DNA from: Tuctoria greenei
Lineage: Eukaryota > Streptophyta > Magnoliopsida > Poales > Poaceae
Assembly: GCA_036927565.1 (NCBI GenBank)
Contig: JAYESD010000001.1
Span: 274,547,560-274,611,559, forward strand
Reading direction: 5' to 3'
Length of the DNA: 64,000 nucleotides
Every line of letters begins with the position of its first letter. The first letter of the stretch is position 1. Under the pieces are notes generated by a model. The model did no database searches. It was not told where the DNA came from and was given only the letters and a program-made list of their open reading frames with translations. Positions 32,623 to 40,786 of the stretch are shown here, in pieces. Position numbers and translations under genes: made by a program.

Positions 32623-33346
32623 CAGAGCGGGTGAGCAAGAAGCTCGGGGAGGCGTTGGCCGGTGCTGAGGCCTCGCTGCGGGAGGCGAGGTGGGGGCTGG
32701 AGCAGGAGAGGAAGGCGAGGGAGAGGCTGGAAAACGAGGGGGAGGAGGAGCTGAGGCGAATGGAGGCCGAGAGAGCGCGGCGGAAGCTGGAGCAGGAGAG
32801 GGAGATGCTTCAGCTGGCTGATGAGCTGCGCGAGGAACGGGATCGGATGAAGCTGGAGGAGGCGTGACTTCAGTTCGAGGAGAAGAACGTCGTGGTCGAT
32901 CGGCTGCGACAGGAGCTCGAGGCGTTCTTGTTGGGCCACGACGGGTTGCAACTGGTTCTGGCATCAAAATCAGTCGTCAACGCAATCGGTCGCGTGGCCA
33001 TACACAAGAACGGAGAAGCCGATTCAGACGGCAGCGACATCAAGCTGAACACTGACGACAACAGCAGGGACTACAGCTGGAGCTACAGCACGGCGGCCTC
33101 CAAGGCAACGACGACGGCCAAGAATGCAGCATTGGGGTCGTTGCAGCACGGCTCGTTTTCGGACAGAGGAACGGAGGGCGCCTCCGACCAGCAATCCCAA
33201 GGGCTAGGAGGTGAGGCACTTGAACAGAACTGGAACGACCAAACGTGCAGCGACAATGACAGAACCGCCACCAAGGAGGATACGGAGGAGGACGCGGAGC
33301 AGTATGAGGCGATCAAGAACATAGTTTGGACCTCCAATTACCCATA
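32623..33346 (+). pseudogene. Captured host gene fragment, At5g41620-like coiled-coil protein
   Basis: A GC-rich plus-strand frame runs through this interval with a single stop, a TGA at 32865-32867 where relatives have Arg (CGA to TGA, a deamination-type change). The translation starts with a Lys/Glu/Arg coiled coil ('KLGEALAGAEASLREAR', 'GLEQERKARERLE', 'EREMLQLADELREERDRMKLEE', 'LQFEEKN'). It then has an acidic/Ser-rich part with 'SWSYSTAASKATTTAKNAAL' and 'EQYEAIKN'. I recognise this as the C-terminal half of the plant At5g41620-like family (often labelled USO1-like), whose function is not well known. It is oriented opposite to the transposase genes. Similarity stops after 'EAIKN', probably the capture boundary. 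It is a transduplicated fragment, not a complete gene. Confidence 0.8.
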
Positions 33347-33809
33347 ATCATATATACCATCATATTGCACACATATATGCCTACATCTAATTCTCATTTT
33401 GCATACCATGGTATGAATTAGGATCCGAGGGGGCGATGGGAGAGAGGGGCGTACCTGGAACAGCGGCGGCGCGGTGGCAGTGTAGTCGGGGGCGCGGCGG
33501 ACCGGGCCTGGCGAGGCCGGGGGCGCGGCGGGCCGGGGACGGCGAGGCCAGGGCGGTGGTGGCACGGCGGGCCGGTGGCGGGAGCAGGGGCGGAGGGGTG
33601 GGGCGCGGCAGTAGTGTAGTCGGGGCGCGGGGGGGTGGGGGGGGGGGGGGGGCTCTGGGCCGGGGCGGCGGTGGCATGGCGGGCCGGGGGCAGCAAGGCC
33701 GGGGCGGCGGCGGCGTGGCGGACCAGTGGCGGCGCGGCGGGCCGGCGGCGGGAGCGGCAGTGGTAAGGATATGACGAAGGGAACGGTTCGGCCCGACGGT
33801 ATAGGGCTT
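33347..33809. repeat. GC-rich degenerate repeats near the CACTA right end
   Basis: 33440-33775 is extremely G-rich on the plus strand and built of variations on 'gcggcgggccggggcggcgg', with a run of sixteen G at 33637-33652. Pro/Ala-rich minus-strand open frames arise from this composition. It may be the transcribed 5' region of the transposase genes, but no protein is supported. Confidence 0.65.
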
Positions 33810-34062
33810 TAACTTGCGACGGCCAGCTTATTTGCGACGGCCCAAGGGTTGGTCGTCGCAATTAATACTATTTGCGATGGCTAACGGAAAAGGCCGTCAC
33901 AAATAAGCTTTATTTGCGACGGCTACTTTAGAAACCGTCGCAAATATAGGCTTATTTCCGATAGTTTAACTTATTTGTGACGACCATCTACCGGCTGTCG
34001 CAAACAGGTTTATTTGCGACAGCCGGCCGTCGCAAATAAGGTCCGACGTCACAAATGACCGC
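33810..34062. repeat. Right subterminal repeats of the CACTA element
   Basis: Multiple copies of TTTGCGACGGC and its inverse, including paired forms such as 'ggctactttagaaaccgtcgcaaata', leading to the terminal CACTACAGGAAA (minus strand) at 34075. They mirror the left block. Confidence 0.9.
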
Positions 34063-34075
34063 GTTTCCTGTAGTG

Positions 34076-34389
34076 AGGGTGCTTAATAGCCCGGGGCCAC
34101 CTGTCGACCTCGCTGTAACTATTAGACCTTGGCATATAAAAGGTCTGTTCTGCACAGTAAAAGACAAGGCTGATCTCATTCACCCGCATACTGACTCATG
34201 CTCAGTAACACTCAAGCATACAACATAACTCCGTGAAGTGGGATATTACGTTCAGACGGTCCGAAGCATGTATAAATCTATGTGTTACCTTTGTTCTTGA
34301 GTTTTTCAAGTTACACTCTTTCTAAAAAGAACTTTTGCATACTACTTAATAGTATCGGGTAAAATATCGATCGCATGCTTCGACAAACA
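34076..34389 (+). repeat. 3' LTR of the Tat element, part 2 (TATA to LTR end)
   Basis: Resumes after the CACTA with the duplicated AGG. It contains 'ggcatataaaaggtctg' (TATA 34135-34142) and ends 'ttcgacaaaca' at about 34389, the partner of the TGTTGG start. Together with part 1 the LTR is about 890 bp. Confidence 0.75.
34135..34142 (+). promoter_or_regulatory. TATA box of the Tat 3' LTR
   Basis: TATAAAAG follows 'gaccttggca', the usual core promoter context in Tat LTRs. The CACTA insertion lies about 60 bp upstream and so separates it from most of U3. Confidence 0.6.
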
Positions 34390-35716
34390 TCATAACATGA
34401 AAAAGATGACGCAAGTTCCCAAACAGTATCCTCCTCGCCGCACACGCATGGCACTTGGCACAGCTTCTACTGCCACTAACACACCATCTTCAAGCTTCCG
34501 GCGACTTCACGCTCATGCGGCCAGGGCCAGCAGCTTCTTTTCTCTGTTCCTCTGCTAGCTCTTGGTCTTCAAAAATTAAAAACAAATGCACCTGCAACAA
34601 AAGAAGTAAAAGGAGAAAAGCAGGCACAGACCACAGAGCGCGCGCACGCACAGCACACGCGCCGCCGTGCGCACCGATGCTGTTTTGGCTTAGCTTTGGT
34701 GCCATCCCCTCTTTTGCTATGCGCCCCCTGCCGGCCTCTCAACAGCGGTTCGTGTGCCTGCAGGTAAGGCCTTGCTTGTCGTGCCGCGCACCGTACACGT
34801 ATGTTCATTTGGTTCACGGCCAGGCACCCAGAAATATTTTGCAAATTTAACACACGAACACTTTGGACTTCTAAAAGTTCTCTCACACACGCAAGGAAAA
34901 AGAAGGAAAGCTACAGCCAAAAAAAAAAGTTACAGCGAAAAACAACTGATACTGATACACAACAAATCTTGAAAGAACATGCGAAAGGTAACCGATCTCA
35001 TTCACCAGCTTGGTGGCCAAAAACGAAACGGGAAACGTAATCCATGGGAAGGAAAGTTGCCACTCTATACAAATAACAAATCCCCACATCCAAAATCCCA
35101 ATTACAAGAGAGCTAGGAGAGCCAGCCACCTCCATCTTCTTCATGGCGCCCGGCTGGCCTGTATTACGTGCGTCACTCCTTTCCAACAATTGCTCACGTC
35201 GTACTGCAAGGAGATGATCGAGCACCGGTTGCCGCCGCGCCGCCGGCTGCGGGCTCCGGCTAGTCTCTCCGTCGCGACACCACCGTCTTCTCGGCGTGCC
35301 TGGAAAAAAATCCTAGCCGGGACGACGGATGTGAGTGCTAAACCTTCGTGTAAGTAAGGCGTACGTGTGGAACGTGAGAAATGCATTTGATGTTTTCATG
35401 CATGTTGCCTGCCTGGGTATTGAACCGTGAGTCATTTTATAATCCTGAGGAGACAATTGTCATGCCTTGTCGATCATGTCATACTTGGTCGTATCTGGTA
35501 CGTACGTCTGAGTAATGGAAGCTTATGCGTGGGGGCTCACCAGCGAAGCAGGCACCCATGAATCCTGAGAAGGAGGACGGCACGCGAGCCAATCACTAAG
35601 GCAAATGGCAACAATGCCAGAAGGATTCCAGCCAGAAGCCTTTGTTGCCAAGGCAGACGAGCTTCCACCTATCTCTATGCCTTGTTAATAAGGGGCTGCT
35701 GCGCTTGCAATTGCAA
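34390..35716. other. Low-copy interval upstream of the AG-peptide gene
   Basis: No transposon termini or repeated blocks from elsewhere in the window are found here. It has moderately GC-rich patches (34630-34760, 35180-35300) and short open frames without recognised domains. The last 300 bp before 35717 would hold the promoter and 5' leader of the AG-peptide gene ('ccttgttaataagg' near 35680). This is a good candidate for ancestral single-copy DNA. Confidence 0.5.
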
Positions 35717-35917
35717 ATGGCGCCGACTCTGAAGCTGACTTAGCTGAGGATCCTCGCCGTGGCCGCGGACGCCACCATCGTGGCGTCGTCCCTGGTGGGC
35801 ACGGCCTCCGCGCAGGCGGCAGAACCGGCGCCTGCCCCGACATCCGGCGCGTCCCTGGCCGCGCCGGCGGTAGCAGCCGTGTCTCTCACCGCGCTCGTCT
35901 TCGGCTACCTCTTCTAA
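35717..35917 (+). pseudogene. Arabinogalactan-peptide (AG-peptide) gene, premature stop
   Basis: A 66-codon plus-strand frame from ATG 35717 to TAA 35915-35917 has the layout of plant AG-peptides. A hydrophobic signal-like segment ends in 'LVGTASA'. A short Ala/Pro core 'QAAEPAPAPTSGAS' has prolines that would be hydroxylated and glycosylated. The C-terminal hydrophobic tail 'AVAAVSLTALVFGYLF' is typical of GPI-anchor signals. Such peptides sit on the outer plasma membrane. Codon 9 is TAG (35741-35743), and no in-frame Met follows, so this copy looks broken unless an upstream exon bypasses it. The sequence is GC-rich, as in grass genes. A MITE begins directly after the TAA. Confidence 0.8.
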
Positions 35918-36220
35918 GGCCCTCTTTAGCACAACTTTCACCTTCTGATTCTCCGAATTCAATTCTGATTATCTGATGAAGTGATTTTGTGACTGAAAGC
36001 GATTCCTAATGATTTTCTAGAATGAACTTTTAGAATCAAGATAGAGAATCACTTCACAGAATCAGAAGAAGCTATTTTTTTCAGCTTCCAACCTCTTAGT
36101 TCATTTTACAGTCATTTCTCAGAACCAGCTAAGAATCACTTCTACTGAAAAGTAATGTTTGACACAACTCCACTGATTCTGTCTGAGAATCAACATCGTG
36201 AAGCTCTGCCAAAGAGGACC
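35918..36220. mobile_element. Harbinger/Tourist-like MITE at the AG-peptide stop codon
   Basis: 303 bp with terminal inverted repeats: left 'ggccctctttagcacaac', right (reversed) 'ggtcctctttggcagagc'. It is flanked by the three-base duplication TAA (35915-35917 and 36221-36223). The interior is AT-rich and partly self-complementary ('gaatca...' motifs). The left TAA is the stop codon of the AG-peptide frame. TAA/TTA duplications are typical of the PIF/Harbinger superfamily. Confidence 0.8.
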
Positions 36221-36223
36221 TAA

Positions 36224-36747
36224 GGCCGGCATCGTCGTTGTGCCAGTTAATTTGTTGTCCTGCTCATTTTTTTTCATTCTCTCTCTCTTTCTGTCATGTA
36301 TTTCATTGGTGTGAATGAATGATTATGTAATTAAAGGTTTATTTTTCATTTCAATATTGTGATCAGCACATGGGCATGTGTATATATATATTCTGATTGG
36401 TGCTTCTGAAATAAACATTGGGCCTAGTCTATTAGTTACATGAACGTACTGATCTGAACATGACATGAATGACGACGTGAAACTTTAGATGAATAAAAAT
36501 CCGTCCGAGTAAGTGTGTCTACGCTAAAAAAGGTGTAATAGCTTAGACATGACTGGCTAGCAAGAAATGTGTACCAAAAGAAGAATTGGACAATGTTCTG
36601 GCTGCAGCTAAAAAACTTTACACTTGACCGATCATATAGAAATTGAGGAAATCACACACTAACACTGTTCAAATCAAGGTACACACCATGTACCAATCCT
36701 CCATTTCCTGGGCCTTCCAAAAGACCATGTGCGCAAAGATAAAGACC
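36224..36747 (+). other. 3' flank of the AG-peptide gene
   Basis: Begins 'ggccggcatcgtcg', which would directly follow the stop codon without the MITE. It contains a CT-rich tract, a short (TA) tract at 36380-36391 and AT-rich sequence fitting a 3' untranslated region and downstream DNA. It ends at the LINE target duplication (aaagataaagacc, 36735-36747). Confidence 0.6.
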
Positions 36748-36755
36748 TTTTTTTT

Positions 36756-37054
36756 AGAAAGATCCTGTTCAACTGGCATGTATTAAGTAGGAGAGCACAG
36801 ATGAGTACAGATTATAGACCGGATGTTACAGCGCACTAGATGTGCACTATCTGGTAGCAACTACAGAGAGAGGCGAAAGCAAGTTAATACTTTGACCCCT
36901 GCCATCATCCAGAGACTAATTTCGTCCGAGATTGCATTGAGGAGCTGAGGCAGTCTTATCTTTTTGGTCAAATACTCTCCGATTCCACTTGCAACATAGG
37001 ATCCCGCTGACGAGGAGGGTCACAGAGCGGGCACCCTGTGTCTGTTTTCCCGGA
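36756..37054 (-). other. LINE 3' untranslated region
   Basis: About 300 bp between the ORF2 stop and the poly(A) tail. A second copy lies at 60737-61060. Confidence 0.7.
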
Positions 37055-38047
37055 CTAACAAGGTGCAGGAACCAGGGCGCAATGTCTGACGTCGGCGGTG
37101 GCCGGATTAAGGGTCCGCAGCTGAATTGCATGAGCCACTAAGCCCCAAACTAGTCGTGACACCGGACACTCCATGAACAAGTGTATAGTTGTTTCAACAT
37201 TCCGAAGGCATAAGGTGCAGAGATACTGGTTGGGCCATCCCCTTATCTGTAGCCGAGTTGCGGACCACAATCTATCTTGTATCATGAGCCAGATAAAAAG
37301 CTTGCATTTCGGTGGTGCCCAAACATCGCATATTCGTGACGGGAACCAAGAGAGGTAAGAACCTTCGAACTGGGGTCTATAGGCGGAACACACCGAGAAT
37401 TCCTCATTCGTTGTGAAGGTCCAAGTGATCTGGTCCGGTTGTTGCGGATCGTCGACGAGGTCAACATCCTGCAACGCTTCGAAAAGCTGCAGTACGGCTG
37501 ACCACAAATTCCATGAGGGGAGAGGCATGAGGTAATGGAGCCAAGTCTGATCACGCATTGCAGCTGCAACGGTTCTCCTTTTCTGCCGGCTTGCAGCAAA
37601 CAATGATGGGAAAGTAGACGCTAGAGGGCAACCATGTAGCCAATTATCAATCCAAAATTTTGCTTGACGACCATTCAGCATTGTGATCCTCGTAGCTGCG
37701 GCGAACAAGTCCTCATCACTGGAAGCCACCGGCAGTTCCATACCAACCCATGGTTTGGATGGAGAGCGCCACTAATGCCAAAGCCAACGAAGTCTTAGTG
37801 CCTTGCCAAATTTGTTTAGGTCGAGCAGCCCCCAACCTCCTCTATCCACCAGACGACAAACCTTAGTCCAATTGACCTTCGACCGAGCACCATTGTGTAG
37901 TTGGGTTCCAGACCACAGAAAACGGCGCCTCAATTTATCTAAAGCGGCAATGAATGGTTTGGGCAATTTAAGCACCGTCATTGCGTAAATCGATAGAATT
38001 CTTAATACTGACCTGACCAACTCACGGCGCCCATCCAGGGACAGCAA
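37055..38047 (-). pseudogene. LINE ORF2 C-terminal part (RT end and zf-RVT domain)
   Basis: The frame 38047-37772 begins 'LLSLDGRRELVRSVL' and includes 'YAMTVLKLPKPF' and 'RRFLWSG', the segment after the RT thumb in plant LINEs. The frame 37741-37055 continues with 'GRQAKFWIDNWLHGCPL', 'WAPPKCKLFIWLMIQDRL', 'CTLCLRNVETTIHLFMECP' and 'RLVWG'. This is the zf-RVT (zinc-binding) domain with its Cys/His set. A stop or frameshift lies near 37745-37770. No RT catalytic motif is present upstream, so this is the tail of a deleted enzyme. Confidence 0.87.
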
Positions 38048-38149
38048 AGGTCCCTGCGACCTGCAAGACGTGCATAGGCTCTGTCCAGTGTTGGTTGTAG
38101 CTGCGCCATTGACAGTCGAGAGGTGGTTAACGTTAGGGAAAATAATGTC

Positions 38150-38811
38150 CTATTCCTTGTTGTAGAACATCCAATCTAACCGAATCATCGTAGAATTGAC
38201 ACGCTCATTACTCCAGGTGAATTGTCGGTTCTGTAAACTATATTCAATAAGCTTACATGTGTTTATGGAACACTGAAAGGATCCCATTAACTGGCAATTA
38301 ATGTTGGCATTATTCTTGTCACAAGCTCGATAAATGAGGTTGAAGTCACCAACATACAACCAGGCCACACCATCAGGCGGCTTTAGTGTGACCAGCTCGG
38401 CCAAGAATTCAGTTTTGTTAGTGTCATCAAAAGGACCATAGACCGATGTCAATTTAAATGATTCCTCAAATCCTGCCAGGGGGACCACAACAGATAAGCT
38501 GTACTTGCCTATATTGACATCATGCACCTGTGAATAAGTGGGTCCCATGCTATCAAGATGCCACCCCATGTGCCATTGGCAGGTAACACTTCAACACCGG
38601 AAAGATTGGCACCCAAGATCTCGCGTTACAGTTGGACTGACATAGAGGACAATTTGGTTTCTTGCAAACATACAATCATCAGAGCTTCTTCCTGCAGAAA
38701 TTGTTGGACAACCATTCTTCTAGCTGGTTGGTTGAAGCCGCGAACATTCCAGGAGAGAGTACTAAAATGCTTCTGAGCCATTGGAAACACTGATAAACAA
38801 CTGAACATCAA
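38150..38811 (-). pseudogene. LINE ORF2 N-terminal endonuclease
   Basis: APE-type endonuclease of plant LINEs. 'STLSWNVRGFNQPARR' (catalytic Asn) and 'VCLQETKL' (catalytic Glu) are in the frame 38811-38626. In frame 38569-38150 are 'LTSVYGPFDD', 'AWLYVGDFNLI' (Asp and Asn) and 'FTWSNERVN...RLDWMFYNKE'. A frameshift/stop lies near 38600. The enzyme would nick target DNA to prime reverse transcription. The sequence after 'FYNKE' runs straight into the end of the RT region at about 38050-38110, so the RT catalytic core and the terminal SDH part of the endonuclease are missing, a deletion of perhaps 1.5-2 kb. Confidence 0.87.
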
Positions 38812-39009
38812 CTAGATCAGACCAAGACACAGGGCAATAGCAGCATCCAAAGCACGCCATCAAAGCAGCTAGACACACATTGAAACAAAACCACTAGAAG
38901 CGACCAACAGGTGCTACACATGTTGCTTGAACAGAGATCAGAGACCAACGGACTGCCTAAAACACTGGAAGAGTCAAACACACTATGCCTAGTAGAACAC
39001 TGACCCGGG
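38812..39009 (-). other. LINE spacer between ORF1 and ORF2
   Basis: Short non-coding linker in the minus-strand LINE. I see no separate feature. Confidence 0.5.
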
Positions 39010-39202
39010 TACACATAGCAGAAGATAGGACGACAAACTTCCACACAGGACTGGTGGTAGCCATCAGTCTAGATGCCTTCAGCCACCTCATTCGTCGCGG
39101 GAGCAGCGGCAGCATCAACATGCGGCGTACTGTCGAGCTGAAGGACTCCACGAAGCACTCCAATGGTTTGACTTGATAGGGGTTTCTTGAAGGCGGCCTT
39201 GT
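39010..39202 (-). pseudogene. LINE ORF1 C-terminal fragment (left of copia E)
   Basis: When copia E and one CTTGT are set aside, this stretch reads on in frame from 55349-55720: '...VNLTEYK' is followed by 'AAFKKPLSSQTIGVLRGV', a pattern common at the end of grass LINE ORF1 proteins, then an Ala-rich end. This proves that E inserted into LINE ORF1. Confidence 0.72.
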
Positions 39203-39465
39203 TGAAAGTGCATCTAGCAATCCCTTGTGGGTTTTGGTGAATTTAAGACAAGCAAATGAGATCATAACTAAATTGTTGAGATGAGCACATGTTTTAATGA
39301 AATTATGAAGAAAGCACAAAAAGAAGGGAGAGTGAGGAATCAAGTTGAAAGGAGCTCAAGAAATGATTATATTACTCTTTGTGTATGGAGTGTGTTGGAG
39401 AAACACACCCCAAGAGCTCAAGCAAATTTTAATAACTCTCACTGCACAAAGTTATACAGGTCCGG

Positions 39466-39995
39466 AATAGTACGATGTACCCCGGACTAGTCCGATTCCT
39501 ATCTGTCCAAAATCGACAAGTCCTACGAGAGCAGACTTGTCTGCACAGTCCAGTTTCCCCATACCGAACTAGTCCGATATTACCACGGGCTAGTCCGATA
39601 TCTCTCTGACTAAGATTGGACTAGTCCTCCCCAGTGCGGACTAGTCCTCAACACTTCACAGTTTGCATGATGTTGGAAGTCCGATATCACAATGGACTAG
39701 TCCGATGTCTTTCTAACCTAAATCGGACAAGTTCAATATCTGCATGGATTAGTCCAAAAAACCTTCTGACTAAAATTGGACAAGTCCTCCAAATGCGGAC
39801 TTGTCCTCAATTCACTAAGGGTTTCACCATGGCCGGACTAGTCCGATATATGCCGAACTAGTCCAAACATCTCCAGAGACAAAAACGGACTAGTCCACCC
39901 CTGGTCGGACAAGTCCGATAATTTGGAACACTTAGGGTTTCCCACACGCCGCACGCCGGACTAGTCCAGAATCCACCACGGACTAGTCCGGACTT
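39466..39995. repeat. Array of the 12-bp palindrome CGGACTAGTCCG in the E 5' LTR
   Basis: About twenty copies in about 520 bp, average spacing about 26 bp. Many are exact GGACTAGTCC, others vary at the centre (GGACAAGTCC, GGACTTGTCC). They lie upstream of the TATA box. Confidence 0.9.
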
Positions 39996-40029
39996 TGAAA
40001 ACCTTAATGGTAACATTTGAAAACCCTAG

Positions 40030-40037
40030 TATAAACA
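40030..40037 (+). promoter_or_regulatory. TATA box of copia E 5' LTR
   Basis: TATAAACA after 'aaaccctag'. The 3' LTR has TATAAATA at 54581-54588 in the same context. Confidence 0.65.
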
Positions 40038-40736
40038 GGGGTGCACGGCCCCTAATCAATCTCACTTGACTCCCTGCGCTGTCACACCCTCCAAGAGCCA
40101 AGAAAACACGTCTCTCCATACAATCGAACGCAAGAAATATCAAATCCTTCAGGATTAACTTTAGATCAAAGGAGAGACACGCTTCTTCACATTTTGAGCT
40201 CTTGGGTTTGATTCTCTCGCACACTCTTGTTCTTTATTGCATATAGTTCGAGTGTGTTGGTGGTGTATTCAGTTGTAAATCTTGGGGAGCCCTCAACTTG
40301 TGAGAAGGCCACTTGAACTTGGTGATTTGCCCTTTGTGATTAGTGGAAGAGAATCGGCCTCCGTGGCGATTCGGCGAGGATAGGGTTGGTGAAGACCCGG
40401 TCCTTTCGTGGGCTCCTCAACGTGGATGTAGGTTGCCTTCATGGGAACCGAACCACAGTATAAAAATCCTGTGTCTTCACTTTGTTCTTATTGTTCATTG
40501 CATCTAGGGTTTAATTTATCTTAGTCAAATTATGTCAAAACTTGAAACTAAGGTTACCTTGTGCTATCTTCAGTTTAATTGAAGCAACATACTCTAGTTA
40601 CATCTTAATTTCCGTTGCGTAGAGTACTTGGATTGAGATCATCGATCAAACTTGATCGATCTAGTCCGCACGCACCAGACTAGTCCGCACACTACCGGAC
40701 TAGTCCGATTTATCCCCCCTCTAGGCCATATTCAAT

Positions 40737-40749
40737 TGGTATCAGAGCA
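40737..40749 (+). other. Primer binding site of copia E (tRNA-iMet)
   Basis: TGGTATCAGAGCA starts two bases after the LTR end. It is the canonical initiator-Met PBS, intact here. Confidence 0.9.
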
Positions 40750-40786
40750 AGACTCTTCAAAAAGAGACTAATCGCTCGAAGAGAAA

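Larger units (their letters stand above)
24427..34075 (-). mobile_element. CACTA (En/Spm) transposon, 9.65 kb
   Basis: Left terminus CACTACAGGAATCCCG (24427) and right terminus, read inward on the minus strand, CACTACAGGAAACGCGG (34075) form the inverted repeat. The three-base target duplication AGG flanks both ends (24424-24426 and 34076-34078). Subterminal regions hold many copies of 'TTTGCGACGGC' in both orientations. It carries a TNP2/TNPD-like gene (31382-27870) and a TNPA-like gene (27785-25065), both on the minus strand, and a captured host gene fragment on the plus strand (32623-33346). The transposase genes are interrupted, so it is probably immobile on its own but may be mobilised in trans. 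Confidence 0.95.
10471..34389 (+). mobile_element. Tat-lineage Ty3/gypsy element (3' part, with nested insertions)
   Basis: The pieces in order are: integrase C-terminus (10494-10850), non-coding spacer, antisense extra ORF (20043-23290), polypurine tract, and a 3' LTR ending at 34389. This layout, pol followed by an antisense ORF encoding a Transposase_28-type protein, is characteristic of Tat elements such as RIRE2 and Grande. LARD C (11566-19777) and the CACTA element (24427-34075) are inserted inside it. The 5' LTR, gag and most of pol lie beyond the left-hand nest. The visible half of the target duplication would be 34390-34394 (tcata). Confidence 0.83.
36149..37126 (+). repeat. Duplicated segment, copy 1
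   Basis: About 980 bp that recur at 59963-61107: the right end of the MITE, the AG-peptide 3' flank, and the LINE 3' end. Differences are few substitutions, a microsatellite length change and one MITE insertion in copy 2. Confidence 0.92.
39203..40734 (+). repeat. 5' LTR of copia E
   Basis: 1532 bp, TGAAAGTGC to CCATATTCA. The U3 holds about twenty copies of a palindromic GGACTAGTCC-type motif (39466-39995). TATA box 40030-40037. It lacks about 60 bp present near the end of the 3' LTR (around 55262-55318), a deletion that accounts for the length difference. Confidence 0.93.

Noticed and set aside
33418..33861. Pro/Ala-rich minus-strand open frames that look like extensin or AGP proteins
   Set aside because: They arise in all frames from the GC-rich repeat block. 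There is no signal peptide, and they lie between the captured gene and the CACTA terminus.
34455..34850. Open frame of 131 codons upstream of the AG-peptide gene
   Set aside because: No domain is recognised, and overlapping open frames occur on both strands in a GC-rich patch.
39466..39995. Palindrome array considered as a CRISPR-like or bacterial operator array
   Set aside because: It lies in the U3 of plant copia LTRs and is copied in both LTRs; spacers are short, variable and not phage-like.
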